Virus record (IMG/VR): IMGVR_UViG_3300046724_000647
Span: 1 to 62,908 of that record
DNA: 62,908 nucleotides
Source: a virus
Strand: one strand, 5' to 3'
The notes under the pieces were generated by a model. It ran no database searches, was not told where the DNA came from, and saw only the letters and a list, made by a program, of their open reading frames with translations. Below are positions 14,143 to 21,505 of the stretch, in pieces (within the stretch, counting starts at the first letter, position 1; each line of letters begins with the position of its first letter). The position numbers were made by a program, and so were the translations under genes.

Positions 14143-15054
14143 ATGCAAGGGCGATACCGTTGGGGGGGGGAATCGGTGCAGTGCGTGGTGACGAGTCCGC
14201 CGTATTTTGGGTTGAGGGACTATGGCAATGCTGGACAGATAGGACTCGAGAAGACGCCGGATGAATACGTGTCCGCGCTTTGCGCTGTATTCGACGAGGT
14301 CTGGCGGGTGCTGAAGAAGGATGGGACGTTGTGGCTGAATCTGGGGGATACGTATGCGACGGGGGCTGGTGCGGTGGGAAGGGCTCCTGGTGGTGGGGAT
14401 CAGGGGGAGCGATTCATTCGGGCGGGGATGATCAATACGCAGCCGAACCGGATGAAGTTGCCGGGGTTGAAATCTAAGGATTTGATTGGGATCCCGTGGA
14501 GGGTGGCGTTCGCGCTCCAGGCGGCGGGGTGGTATCTCCGCTCGGATATTATTTGGGCGAAGCCGAATCCGATGCCGGAAAGTGTTCAGGATCGGCCGAC
14601 GCGGTCGCATGAGTACATCTTCCTGCTGACGAAACAGGAGAGGTACTACTACGACGCGAAAGCCATCGCAGAAAAGTCAGTTACGCCCGGAGATCGGCGA
14701 TTTGAACGTACTGATACCACTCAACTGAGCGGTAGAGGCGGTGACGAATCTCGCAAGTCAACTGGAAACCCGACAGGCGACACCCGGAATAAGCGGGACG
14801 TCTGGACCATCGGGACACAGCCGTTTGCCGAGGCGCACTATGCGACGTTTCCGCCGGAGTTGATTGAGCCGTGCATTCTGGCAGGATCGAGGCCTGGGGA
14901 CTTCGTTCTGGATCCGTTTGCCGGCAGTGGCACGACGGCGATGGTTGCCGAACAGTGGGGACGGCGGGGGATTTCGATCGATCTGGGATATCACCAGTTG
15001 CAGGGAAAACGCATGCGTAACCTGCAGCCGCGGCTGATGGAGGCCAGCCAGTGA
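14143..15054 (+). CDS. DNA methyltransferase (N6-A/N4-C, beta class), N-terminus out of frame
   Basis: The 303-residue open part has the catalytic motif [12 protein letters not shown] near its start and the SAM-binding motif DPFAGSGTT near its end, the order of beta-class methylases. The expected N-terminal motif GDARAI is present just upstream, in the frame beginning at GTG 14115 (GTGA overlap with the regulator gene). A G9 tract at 14162-14170 shifts it out by one base. With eight G's the protein would read through as [14 protein letters not shown]. It may be phase-variable or a homopolymer error; translation from ATG 14143 would give a shortened enzyme. Confidence 0.75.
   Translation: MQGRYRWGGESVQCVVTSPPYFGLRDYGNAGQIGLEKTPDEYVSALCAVFDEVWRVLKKDGTLWLNLGDTYATGAGAVGRAPGGGDQGERFIRAGMINTQPNRMKLPGLKSKDLIGIPWRVAFALQAAGWYLRSDIIWAKPNPMPESVQDRPTRSHEYIFLLTKQERYYYDAKAIAEKSVTPGDRRFERTDTTQLSGRGGDESRKSTGNPTGDTRNKRDVWTIGTQPFAEAHYATFPPELIEPCILAGSRPGDFVLDPFAGSGTTAMVAEQWGRRGISIDLGYHQLQGKRMRNLQPRLMEASQ
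14162..14170. repeat. G9 homopolymer in methyltransferase gene
   Basis: Nine consecutive G's separate the out-of-frame N-terminal segment from the catalytic part. One G fewer restores a single frame from GTG 14115 to 15054. Such tracts are classic slippage sites. Confidence 0.7.
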
Positions 15055-15272
15055 GTCTTAGCGATTTTCAGGATTGGCGGGCGCGGTGTGAGGAGTTGGA
15101 CAGGGAGCGGAGAAAGTTGGCGGACCACTGTGTGGTGGTGGTGAGCCAAGGGACGTTTAAGGATGTGTGGTGCACGTTGTGTGGGGCGCGTCGGGTTTTG
15201 GCAAAGCACGCGGCTTTAAAGGACTTCCATCGGTTGGATTGCCTGGTGAAGAAGGTGAAGGGGGAAGGGTGA
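15051..15272 (+). CDS. Small Cys-containing protein, 73 residues
   Basis: The GTG start overlaps the methyltransferase stop as GTGA. An N-terminal charged helix ([16 protein letters not shown]) is followed by a CTLCG knuckle and a C-terminal Cys. It may bind one zinc. Function unknown. Confidence 0.6.
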   Translation: MSLSDFQDWRARCEELDRERRKLADHCVVVVSQGTFKDVWCTLCGARRVLAKHAALKDFHRLDCLVKKVKGEG

Positions 15273-15529
15273 TGGGGAGCGACGAAGAGGAGAAGGCGAT
15301 CGCGGAGCAGGTGGGGAAGTCGTTGGCGCAATGGGCAGAAGACAAAGAGCACCTGGAGCGGGAGACGGCGTTGTACCACGTATTGAGGCGGGAGCGGAAC
15401 TATCAGATTCTGCAGGCGGCGTCGAGGATGGTCGGGCAGGAGAATGGATATGGGGATGTCATGAGCAGTTCCGCGGCATTGGCTGAAGCGATTGCGTTGC
15501 TCGAGGAGATAGAGGGGCGAAACCCATGA
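15272..15529 (+). CDS. Hypothetical helical protein, 85 residues
   Basis: Starts in TGATG overlap with the previous gene. Charged helices dominate (EEEKAIAEQVGKSLAQWAED). Found in many phage early operons as a small acidic protein; no function assigned. Confidence 0.6.
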   Translation: MGSDEEEKAIAEQVGKSLAQWAEDKEHLERETALYHVLRRERNYQILQAASRMVGQENGYGDVMSSSAALAEAIALLEEIEGRNP

Positions 15530-15729
15530 CGGAGCGGGAGTTGATCGAGAGGGTGATGACGGAGCACTGGGATTTTGGAGCGTGCCCGTGCGCGTTTTGT
15601 GAGAAGGCGCGGGAGATGGGATACGGCCCGAAGAGTCGGTATCCGACCAACCCGAAGGTGAGCATCCTGAACGACGGGGATCATAAGCTGGGGATCCGGC
15701 CGACGTACGACTGGGAGGCGAAGTCGTGA
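15526..15729 (+). CDS. Small zinc-knuckle protein, 67 residues
   Basis: Coupled by ATGA. Contains CPCAFCEKAREMGYGP with three cysteines and the tail RPTYDWEAKS. Likely zinc-binding; function unknown. Confidence 0.6.
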   Translation: MTERELIERVMTEHWDFGACPCAFCEKAREMGYGPKSRYPTNPKVSILNDGDHKLGIRPTYDWEAKS

Positions 15730-15759
15730 AAGTGGTGATCCTGGGGAGAGGAGTTCATC

Positions 15760-15906
15760 ATGACGTGCTGGCACTGCCAAGACACCGGTGTCTGTAATTG
15801 TGCCCATTGTTCCCCAGGGTATGAGATTTTCGAAGACCAGATGCGGGTGGCGTGGGGGGATTGCATCGCGCCGTTTCACGGGAAGCCGGTGAAGGAGAAG
15901 AAGTGA
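15760..15906 (+). CDS. Cys-rich microprotein, 48 residues
   Basis: GAGAGGAG precedes the ATG. The N-terminus MTCWHCQDTGVCNCAHC has five cysteines in the style of DnaJ-like CxxC knuckles. Probably a zinc-binding adaptor. Confidence 0.6.
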   Translation: MTCWHCQDTGVCNCAHCSPGYEIFEDQMRVAWGDCIAPFHGKPVKEKK

Positions 15907-15908
15907 GG

Positions 15909-16136
15909 ATGATCGCTCGATTCTGGTGTTGGGTGTTCTTCCATGACCTGGTGGTGGATCACTGGTGTTCGGGAGATTCGGCGAAGCTGCGATGCCGGCG
16001 GTGCTGCCGATTCTTCGGGATGAATACGGCCGTTCGGTCGTTTGTGGCCTGGAGCCACGATTTGGAGTTTTGCGAGTGGCGGAGGGAGTGGGAGAGGAAT
16101 CGGCGGGAGAACTGGCGGAGGGGGATTCATGGTTAG
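15909..16136 (+). CDS. Cys/Trp-rich hypothetical protein, 75 residues
   Basis: Starts 2 nt after the previous stop. RFWCWVFFHDLVV is followed by CRRCCRFFG and a Trp/Arg-rich tail EWRREWERNRRENWRRG. Possible zinc site with a basic nucleic-acid-binding tail. Confidence 0.55.
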   Translation: MIARFWCWVFFHDLVVDHWCSGDSAKLRCRRCCRFFGMNTAVRSFVAWSHDLEFCEWRREWERNRRENWRRGIHG

Positions 16137-16224
16137 CGGACATCCGGAGCATGTGCATTGTTTCTGCCAGCCAGGCGTGGGAACCGGGGATCGGGTGTGC
16201 TGCAAGTGTGGAGCGAAGCGATGA
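16129..16224 (+). CDS. 31-residue zinc microprotein
   Basis: GGAGGGGG precedes the ATG, which lies inside the end of the previous gene. The product contains HCFCQPG and CCKCGAKR, a compact four-Cys/His site. Coupled to the next short frame by ATGA. Confidence 0.55.
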   Translation: MVSGHPEHVHCFCQPGVGTGDRVCCKCGAKR

Positions 16225-16274
16225 CAATCGACGACGCAAGGAAGGCGCTGGCGGAGAATGATTATGCCGAGTAA
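16221..16274 (+). pseudogene. Possible gene remnant (17 codons) before the HNH gene
   Basis: The ATGA-coupled frame MTIDDARKALAENDYAE ends after 17 codons, inside the start of the HNH gene. Its N-terminus resembles that of the gene that follows the HNH gene (MTVEQAMVSLASALEP). It could be the stump of a related gene cut by the HNH insertion, or a tiny leader frame. Confidence 0.3.
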
Positions 16275-16734
16275 GAAGCTACCCCAATTTCCACGCCCAG
16301 TCCGGGAGGCGGCAGTTCTCTCGTATTCGAGGGAATACATGCAGCGTCGCTTCTATTCAAAGGCCGTTCGTGCTCAGTCTGGCTGTCTGCTCTGGATTGG
16401 GACTCGCAATCATGGCGGCTATGGTGTTTTCTGGATGGGGAAAGATTGCGGATTTAATCAGGAACTTGCTCACCGCGCCGCATGGATTCATGAAAAAGGC
16501 CCCATACCGGAAGGTAAAATACCGGACCATCTTTGTCGTCAGCGGGCTTGTGTGGATACATCTCACATGGAACTCGTAGATAACCAGACCAATGTTCTTC
16601 GCGGGGTTGGCCTAACAGCGATCAATGCGCGAAAAACGCACTGCAACAAAGGCCATGAATTCACAGAAGAAAATACCTATTTGGCGCGAAATCGGCGCTA
16701 TTGCCGAACGTGCGCGAAAGCGAGAAAACGATGA
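16258..16734 (+). CDS. HNH homing endonuclease
   Basis: The 158-residue product has the HNH_3-type core: CLLWIGTRNHGGYGVFW, LAHRAAWIHEKGPIPEG, DHLCRQRACVDTSHMELV. A Cys/His tail follows, CNKGHEFTEENTYL then YCRTCAKARKR. The start at 16258 lies within the preceding short frame; ATG 16264 is an alternative. It ends in ATGA overlap with the next gene. A freestanding homing enzyme is likely. Confidence 0.75.
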   Translation: MIMPSKKLPQFPRPVREAAVLSYSREYMQRRFYSKAVRAQSGCLLWIGTRNHGGYGVFWMGKDCGFNQELAHRAAWIHEKGPIPEGKIPDHLCRQRACVDTSHMELVDNQTNVLRGVGLTAINARKTHCNKGHEFTEENTYLARNRRYCRTCAKARKR

Positions 16735-17054
16735 CTGTCGAACAGGCTATGGTTTCCTTAGCCAGTGCACTGGAGCCGATGCAGCCACGCAGAGACAGCG
16801 CATTTTGGAAATGGGATGGCGACTCGGAGGACTTTGAGGCAATGGATTTTATCCACTCCGAAGACGCATCGGCGAGGCTGCTGGATGCGATGCCATGCGC
16901 ACGCGTTGAGAATGTTGGCATTTGCTGGACGGTAACATATGACCTTACGAAGAATTTTGGACTACACGGGGATGCTGAACACGCCGATCGCAAAACAGCA
17001 GTATTCCTTGCGGCACTCGCTTGGAAACAGATTCCGAAACCGGAGGGGCTGTGA
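16731..17054 (+). CDS. Hypothetical protein, 107 residues
   Basis: Coupled by ATGA to the HNH gene. An N-terminal helix (MTVEQAMVSLASALEP) is followed by acidic segments and ends in ALAWKQIPKPEGL. The last 42 nt are an imperfect repeat of the end of the gene ending at 17430. Function unknown. Confidence 0.6.
   Translation: MTVEQAMVSLASALEPMQPRRDSAFWKWDGDSEDFEAMDFIHSEDASARLLDAMPCARVENVGICWTVTYDLTKNFGLHGDAEHADRKTAVFLAALAWKQIPKPEGL
17013..17054 (+). repeat. Imperfect 42-nt repeat at gene ends, copy A
   Basis: Matches 17389-17430 at 31 of 42 positions. The first 14 bases and the ribosome-site segment CCGGAGGGGCT are identical. Both copies encode an AWK...PEGL C-terminus and the ribosome site of the next gene. 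Confidence 0.6.
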
Positions 17055-17173
17055 AATTCCAGCAGCACGAGTCACCCCTTGCTTGCCCGAAGGCCCATCG
17101 AATGTTGTGGCTCGGTTCGGTCTATTGGCTGTGTTCGAAGTGCAAGACGATCTTCGTGGAGGAATGGAAATGA
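17051..17173 (+). CDS. 40-residue Cys-containing protein
   Basis: GTG start overlapping the previous stop as GTGA, with GGAGGGG before it. It contains LACPKAHR then CSKCKTIFVEEW, a small zinc-ribbon pattern. Coupled to the next gene by ATGA. Confidence 0.55.
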   Translation: MKFQQHESPLACPKAHRMLWLGSVYWLCSKCKTIFVEEWK

Positions 17174-17430
17174 CCTCGATGAGCCCAATGCAGAAAATGA
17201 TTGAGGAGATGGAGGATAAAGCCGTTGAGCATTTGAATGTTCAGCGGCTTTTGGATTTGGAGGAAATGGCCCTGAATCAACTGAGGAAGTCGGCGAATAA
17301 CGGATATGTCCGGCTGCACAAACTGGAGTTTTCGGCGCTGATTAATGCAGTAAGGGGATTGCAACGGAAGCGGCAACAACTGGAATCAGCACTCGCTTGG
17401 AAGGGCATCGAAAGGCCGGAGGGGCTATGA
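17170..17430 (+). CDS. Hypothetical helical protein, 86 residues
   Basis: Starts MTSMSPMQKMIEEMEDKAVE in ATGA overlap. Helical throughout; ends SALAWKGIERPEGL like the gene ending at 17054. Function unknown. Confidence 0.6.
   Translation: MTSMSPMQKMIEEMEDKAVEHLNVQRLLDLEEMALNQLRKSANNGYVRLHKLEFSALINAVRGLQRKRQQLESALAWKGIERPEGL
17389..17430 (+). repeat. Imperfect 42-nt repeat at gene ends, copy B
   Basis: Partner of 17013-17054. A second shared 16-17 nt stretch (near 17083 and 17521) in the following genes suggests that a two-gene cassette was duplicated here. Confidence 0.6.
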
Positions 17431-17690
17431 GATTTTATCAATGCAAGTGTGGTCAAGCAACAAGCTGGTCGAGTATGGGCCAGCCAATCTGCCGTCGTTG
17501 TTCTAAGTGCGGAAGCAGTCTTGCCGAAGGCCCATCAAGCCATCACGAACCGAATCCACATAAAATCTATCGTGGAACCGTCTCTACTGATGAAGGTGAG
17601 GTCCCGGGCGTGTCTCGCTGTTACTTCTGTAATGACACGCTGAAGGAAATTCAAGAACGGCGGGAACCATTTGAAGCGTGGGAGAACTGA
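17427..17690 (+). CDS. Zinc-ribbon protein, 87 residues
   Basis: Coupled by ATGA. It starts MRFYQCKCGQATSW, then CRRCSKCGSSL and a later CYFCNDTLKE. Three Cys pairs make a zinc-binding protein likely. It occupies the same place after a PEGL-ended gene as the 40-residue Cys protein upstream. Confidence 0.6.
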   Translation: MRFYQCKCGQATSWSSMGQPICRRCSKCGSSLAEGPSSHHEPNPHKIYRGTVSTDEGEVPGVSRCYFCNDTLKEIQERREPFEAWEN

Positions 17691-18119
17691 ATGACCGAAC
17701 CCAAGACCGTGGATGAATTGTCTGAGGAGTGGTGGTCGGAAGATGGCAAGTATATTGATCCCGACACGAGCGATGTGGGCTGGTTTGACAAGCGTGGCGA
17801 GTTGGCGATGTTGGCCTTTATTAAAGGGTATCGAATCGGGCGAGATTCACTTACCAAGCAGATCACGTCCCTTGCCGCCGAGAGGGATCAGGCGGTGCAG
17901 GAGCGCGACAAGATTCTTGCGGTCATAAATGAAGAGACTCAACTGCTCGATGGCTGCGGAGTCATACTTTGCCGCAATCAGGTTAATCACGAGATGTTTG
18001 AGGGATGTTTGTATTGTGAGCGCGACGCCCTGAAGGCGCAACTGAAGGAATCCCAGGAGTTCGTCAAAACCCTCCGGGCTGATGTGCAACGGCTGAATTC
18101 CGAGGATGTGAGTTTTTAA
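17691..18119 (+). CDS. Coiled-coil hypothetical protein, 142 residues
   Basis: Starts directly after the previous stop. The acidic N-terminus (ELSEEWWSEDGKYIDPD) is followed by a long coiled coil (LAAERDQAVQERDKILAV) interrupted by four cysteines. Function unknown. Confidence 0.6.
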   Translation: MTEPKTVDELSEEWWSEDGKYIDPDTSDVGWFDKRGELAMLAFIKGYRIGRDSLTKQITSLAAERDQAVQERDKILAVINEETQLLDGCGVILCRNQVNHEMFEGCLYCERDALKAQLKESQEFVKTLRADVQRLNSEDVSF

Positions 18120-18133
18120 AAGAGGGAACAGAA

Positions 18134-18529
18134 ATGAAAACAGAACCGAAAACCGCGGCTGAAGTCTGGCGAATGGTCAACGAGTACGGGCAGGAGATGT
18201 GCAGCATCGGTGAGCCGCCATCCCCGGATCTGTCGATTCGACAGGTGCAGGCGCTGAGAGATCCACTGGAACACGTCCTGATTCCCATTCTGGCCGAGTA
18301 TGAAGCGCCGCGGATCTGGGAGTTGGTTGACGAATATGGCCGCGCCAGTTTCAATCGGGATGTGGATGGTGGAGAACGCGCGTGGATCCGATTGGGTGAA
18401 GCACTCGGTCCGATTCTGGTGGAGTGGGAACGCCGGCTGAACCGAGCCCTCTACGTCGCACGCATGGAGGACACCGGCCTTCGCGGCCAGATGAACGCGC
18501 TGGACGTCAGCGACGACCGATATGTCTGA
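18134..18529 (+). CDS. Hypothetical protein, 131 residues
   Basis: AGAGGGAAC precedes the ATG. Two similar segments occur, AAEVWRMVNEYGQ and IWELVDEYGRASF, so it may contain an internal helical repeat. Function unknown. Confidence 0.6.
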   Translation: MKTEPKTAAEVWRMVNEYGQEMCSIGEPPSPDLSIRQVQALRDPLEHVLIPILAEYEAPRIWELVDEYGRASFNRDVDGGERAWIRLGEALGPILVEWERRLNRALYVARMEDTGLRGQMNALDVSDDRYV

Positions 18530-18538
18530 GGAGAAGCC

Positions 18539-18652
18539 ATGAACCTGTTGCAGATTGTCCTCGTTCCGGAACCGCCAACCTGGCTGACCTTTGGACTGGG
18601 CTTGATCGCCCTGGCGATCCTGTCGCGGAAGCACTTGAGGAAGAAACCGTGA
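18539..18652 (+). CDS. PEP-CTERM-signal-like microprotein, 37 residues
   Basis: GAGGAGAAGCC precedes the ATG. The product contains VPEPPTW, then a membrane helix LTFGLGLIALAIL and a basic end SRKHLRKKP. This is the exact tripartite pattern of a PEP-CTERM sorting signal (Val-Pro-Glu-Pro, hydrophobic span, Arg/Lys-rich end), which exosortases recognise at the C-terminus of exported host proteins. Here it makes up nearly the whole protein and no signal peptide precedes it. It may mimic or titrate the host sorting machinery, or simply be a small membrane protein. Confidence 0.6.
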   Translation: MNLLQIVLVPEPPTWLTFGLGLIALAILSRKHLRKKP

Positions 18653-18762
18653 GCGATCCGAGGGTGGCCGCCGCGGTGAAGGCGGTCTGCCCAAAGTGTA
18701 GCGGACACTTCTGGATGGACCAGATGGTGAAGGAACTGTCGGCGGCGAAGGTGGCGAAATGA
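18649..18762 (+). CDS. 37-residue zinc-knuckle protein
   Basis: GTG start overlapping the previous stop as GTGA. Contains AVCPKCSGHFWMDQM, one CxxC plus His. Coupled onward by ATGA. Function unknown. Confidence 0.5.
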   Translation: MSDPRVAAAVKAVCPKCSGHFWMDQMVKELSAAKVAK

Positions 18763-18983
18763 GTCCCGCCGGACACTTCGATAACATCCGGCAGGTTCTT
18801 GGCAGCCTGATCGGCAAGACCGTGGTCGACATCACCCAGCACGACGCCGACGAGTGGGAAGAGACACGGGCAAGCTACATCCAGTTCCATTTCGACAACG
18901 GCGACTACGTGAGGATTTACGTCGGGAGCGAAGGCTTTACTCATAGTTGCGTGGAGGAAATCGATGACACTCAAACTGGCTGA
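18759..18983 (+). CDS. Hypothetical protein, 74 residues
   Basis: ATGA start. Beta-rich: VLGSLIGKTVVDITQHDADEW, then YIQFHFDNGDYVRIYVG. A small ligand-binding-like fold common in phage operons; function unknown. Overlaps the next gene by 20 nt. Confidence 0.6.
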   Translation: MSPAGHFDNIRQVLGSLIGKTVVDITQHDADEWEETRASYIQFHFDNGDYVRIYVGSEGFTHSCVEEIDDTQTG

Positions 18984-19284
18984 CCTGTTGGAAATAGCGG
19001 ATAAGCTTCCGGAAGTTCCGTCCGAACTCCGTGTGTCGATGAAGATTTGGGAGCAGATCACCTACGGTGGCGTTTTCGACCGAGTTGCTTTGAACGCGCT
19101 GGCGTTTACCGGAGTGCCGGTGATTCTCGAGCCCCACTATCGCCCGGACTGGTGGAGTGAGCACTATGCGGAGAAGACCATTCTTCACAGGGAAGATGGA
19201 GTCGTGACGTTTCCCGCCATTTCGACCCACAACCTGTTACGACCGATACCGAAGAAGTTCAAAATTAAAAAGGAGCCCGAATGA
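18964..19284 (+). CDS. Hypothetical protein, 106 residues
   Basis: GAGGAAATCG precedes the ATG inside the end of the previous gene. It starts with a helix (ADLLEIADKLPEVPSELR) and ends in a basic tail IPKKFKIKKEPE. Function unknown. Confidence 0.55.
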   Translation: MTLKLADLLEIADKLPEVPSELRVSMKIWEQITYGGVFDRVALNALAFTGVPVILEPHYRPDWWSEHYAEKTILHREDGVVTFPAISTHNLLRPIPKKFKIKKEPE

Positions 19285-19511
19285 AAGAAAAGACCCTCGG
19301 AAACATTGGCTACGACGCTTACTGTAAGTTCACCGACCACAAGAGTTTGATTTCCGGCGCCGAACTGCCGGCGTTTGAGAATCTGAAGACGCCGATCCAG
19401 GAAGCGTGGGAGAAAGCCGGCCAGGCGGTGGCCGCCAGCGTCGGCCGCGCCGATGTCATCACCGGAGCCGTTGCACCAGGGGAACCGGAAGCCGGACCGG
19501 TCGTCAAGTAA
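19281..19511 (+). CDS. Small phage protein of the YxAYxxxTxxKS type, 76 residues
   Basis: ATGA start. NIGYDAYCKFTDHKSLISG then LKTPIQEAWEKAGQAVA is a pattern I recognise from many small phage early proteins without assigned function. A Pro/Ala/Gly tail follows. Confidence 0.6.
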   Translation: MKEKTLGNIGYDAYCKFTDHKSLISGAELPAFENLKTPIQEAWEKAGQAVAASVGRADVITGAVAPGEPEAGPVVK

Positions 19512-19771
19512 TGCCAGCGTTAAAAGTTATTTTGGAAGGTGACGGCTGCTGGCCCGACGTCGCGCCCATCGTCGCCGATCCCAGTAAGACCGGATTCGTC
19601 ACGGAGGCTGCCTACCTTGCGGGAGGCATGACTAGCGGGGCACCGTCCGTGATGCTCCGTTGCGAAATGAAGGACGGTACTGTCATTTTGGCGGAGACCT
19701 CCGCGAAACTATTCATCACCGCTGCCGCGGCGGTCAAAGGGAAGTGCCTTCGCGATGGAGTGGATATCTAA
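19511..19771 (+). CDS. Hypothetical protein, 86 residues
   Basis: TAATG overlap at both ends. Short beta strands (ALKVILEGDGCWPDVAPIV, later GTVILAETSAKLF). Function unknown. Confidence 0.55.
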   Translation: MPALKVILEGDGCWPDVAPIVADPSKTGFVTEAAYLAGGMTSGAPSVMLRCEMKDGTVILAETSAKLFITAAAAVKGKCLRDGVDI

Positions 19772-19983
19772 TGGCCACCATCTCCACCTGCGACCGGTGT
19801 CTTCGTCGACTGGGCGACATGACAAAGTGGGTCAAGGTCAAACCGACGACCGTGATCACCAGCGTTCCTGCAGAGCACGCCACCGCGGCAAGGGATCCGG
19901 AGATTGACTTGTGCGGCGACTGCTACGAGTCCGTCGTTTCGGAAATCAAACATTTCGCGGAATCCACAAGAGGCACGCCTTGA
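19771..19983 (+). CDS. Zinc-ribbon protein, 70 residues
   Basis: Starts MATISTCDRCLRRLG and ends the zinc site with LCGDCYESV. Two CxxC knuckles separated by about 35 residues form a classic zinc ribbon. Ends in TTGA overlap with the next gene. Confidence 0.6.
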   Translation: MATISTCDRCLRRLGDMTKWVKVKPTTVITSVPAEHATAARDPEIDLCGDCYESVVSEIKHFAESTRGTP

Positions 19984-20204
19984 ATGAGGAGTTAGCGAAA
20001 TGGCAAAGACCGCGCACACGAAACGACCTGATCGAACGCCTGATGAAGTTCGACTGGGGAACGCAACTGAACATCCTCGATTACATGAGGAAGTTTCAGA
20101 CATGGGACGCGCTTTACGAGGACTTGAGGAAGAGGGAGACTGGGGATTCTTCGGATATTCGCAACGTTTCGCCTATCGTCCCAAAGCAGATCGAAGGAAA
20201 GTGA
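19980..20204 (+). CDS. Hypothetical protein, TTG start, 74 residues
   Basis: The TTG overlaps the previous stop as TTGA and AGAGG lies upstream. RTRNDLIERLMKFDWGTQLN and a following helix look like real protein. A second frame at 20000-20209 (MAKTAHTKRP...) also has an ATG but is less protein-like. Confidence 0.5.
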   Translation: MNEELAKWQRPRTRNDLIERLMKFDWGTQLNILDYMRKFQTWDALYEDLRKRETGDSSDIRNVSPIVPKQIEGK

Positions 20205-20223
20205 AATAACGATATACCCGAAA

Positions 20224-20292
20224 GGCCGGCGCGCTGGGGACACTAACCAAGCAATTGAAGGGAATCTCCCCGGTCCGTCCGGCCGTGCTTTT
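20224..20292 (+). terminator. Candidate long hairpin terminator
   Basis: GGCCGG (20224-20229) pairs with CCGGCC (20279-20284), with an inner GGGGA/TCCCC pair (20236-20240 with 20267-20271). It is followed by GTGCTTTT. It lies in a 97-bp gap in an otherwise gapless operon. Confidence 0.4.
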
Positions 20293-20301
20293 GGAGGCAT
20301 C

Positions 20302-20457
20302 ATGCCATTCAAAAAGACCGGACCCGATGAGTATCAAGGACCCAGCGGAAAGAAGTTTGATTTGAAGCAGGTCAAACTGGCCTACGCGACCGACAACTTT
20401 ACCCACATGGGGAAAGCCAAAAAACTAAACCACAAAAAAGTGAGCCTGAAAAAATGA
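20302..20457 (+). CDS. 51-residue basic protein
   Basis: TTGGAGG precedes the ATG. GPDEYQGPSGKKFDLKQVKL is a pattern seen in small phage proteins of unknown role; the tail is Lys/His-rich. ATGA overlap follows. Confidence 0.6.
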   Translation: MPFKKTGPDEYQGPSGKKFDLKQVKLAYATDNFTHMGKAKKLNHKKVSLKK

Positions 20458-20702
20458 TTTGCCCACACTGCGAAATCGACTGTGACTTCGATGACTGCGT
20501 AACTGATCCAGGGAGGAAGCCCGCCGAAGGGGACGCGGGTATGTGTGTGCAATGTTTCGGTTGGTGGACAATAAAGGACGGCAAGGTCATCGAGTACTTG
20601 CCAACTGATGACGAATTGTTATTCGTAGCCTCTCAATTTGAAGCATCGGACATACGATTTGAAAAGTTTCTAAAACAAAAAGGAGAAAAGTTCAATGAGT
20701 GA
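20454..20702 (+). CDS. Zinc-finger-like protein, 82 residues
   Basis: Starts MICPHCEIDCDFDDC and continues with MCVQCFGWWTIKDGKVIEY. Several Cys pairs suggest one or two zinc sites. The C-terminal part is an acidic helix. Function unknown. Confidence 0.6.
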   Translation: MICPHCEIDCDFDDCVTDPGRKPAEGDAGMCVQCFGWWTIKDGKVIEYLPTDDELLFVASQFEASDIRFEKFLKQKGEKFNE

Positions 20703-21153
20703 GAATGTTGTAGCCGAGCCACTGTCCGGATCTGAAATCATCGAAGCGGTTTGCTTCAAACTGAAAGAGCAGTTGGCGCGCGACTGCTTCCTGAGTCCGA
20801 ATTCCGCGTACGAATATTTCAGCGCGAAGATCGAAGTCAAGATCACCGCAGTCGATTGCGGCCGTGTCGCAAATGCCGGCGCCACTGTCCGACACACTGT
20901 CGGCGATGCCGATGCGGTGGTACTGGGTGGAAACGACGGATACGACGTCACGTCCACCGAAGACATCCCGCGCATGGCACCCAACGTCCTGCGTCGTGAA
21001 ACCGAACAGCCGGTGCCGGTCACCGTGGCCGACACATCCGGAAAAACGGAACGCAAAAACGTGAAGTATCAGCGCCAGGAAAAACCCGCTGCCGCCAGCA
21101 AGGGCGTGAAGACTCCGGTCGATCTGTCGAAGGTGGAAACACCGACCACATGA
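20695..21153 (+). CDS. Hypothetical protein, 152 residues
   Basis: Starts 8 nt inside the previous gene. N-terminal SGSEIIEAVCFKLKEQLARD, a central beta segment, then a flexible Lys/Ala/Pro-rich C-terminus. It may be a virion-associated or DNA-binding adaptor; no family recognised. Confidence 0.55.
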   Translation: MSENVVAEPLSGSEIIEAVCFKLKEQLARDCFLSPNSAYEYFSAKIEVKITAVDCGRVANAGATVRHTVGDADAVVLGGNDGYDVTSTEDIPRMAPNVLRRETEQPVPVTVADTSGKTERKNVKYQRQEKPAAASKGVKTPVDLSKVETPTT

Positions 21154-21254
21154 TCACTGTCCCGCATATTCTCCTGTTGGCCATCGGCTTTTTCGCCGGC
21201 GTCGGGTTCACGCTGTGCGCGCTGAACGTGATGGCCAAATGGGTGCGATGGTGA
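21150..21254 (+). CDS. 34-residue membrane microprotein
   Basis: ATGA start. The product is one hydrophobic helix (ILLLAIGFFAGVGFTLCAL) with a short basic end AKWVRW. Function unknown. Confidence 0.55.
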   Translation: MITVPHILLLAIGFFAGVGFTLCALNVMAKWVRW

Positions 21255-21505
21255 ACGACGATCAACGTTACTCGAAACTCGACAAGCGTCATCACCACTT
21301 CGCCCAGATTCCCGACCCTTGGCACTACCGGGCTCTATCGAAGATCCCGGCGGTGCTTGAGGCGTACAAAGAGGGACGCGTGTTCCAAGGTACGGGCGAT
21401 TCCGCGCTTCACGGCGGGGATCAATACCTGGTCTGGTTTTCCTACAGCGCGGAAGGCCAGCCGCTTCAGGAGTGGGGATTCGATCCACCACCGATGGTGT
21501 CATGA
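21248..21505 (+). CDS. Hypothetical protein, 85 residues
   Basis: Starts at ATG 21248 or GTG 21251 (GTGA overlap). Contains IPDPWHYRALSKIPAVLEAY and an aromatic C-terminus. Function unknown. Confidence 0.55.
   Translation: MVNDDQRYSKLDKRHHHFAQIPDPWHYRALSKIPAVLEAYKEGRVFQGTGDSALHGGDQYLVWFSYSAEGQPLQEWGFDPPPMVS

Noticed and set aside
20000-20209. 69-codon frame starting MAKTAHTKRP
   Set aside because: The coupled TTG frame in the same place is more protein-like; kept only as an alternative.
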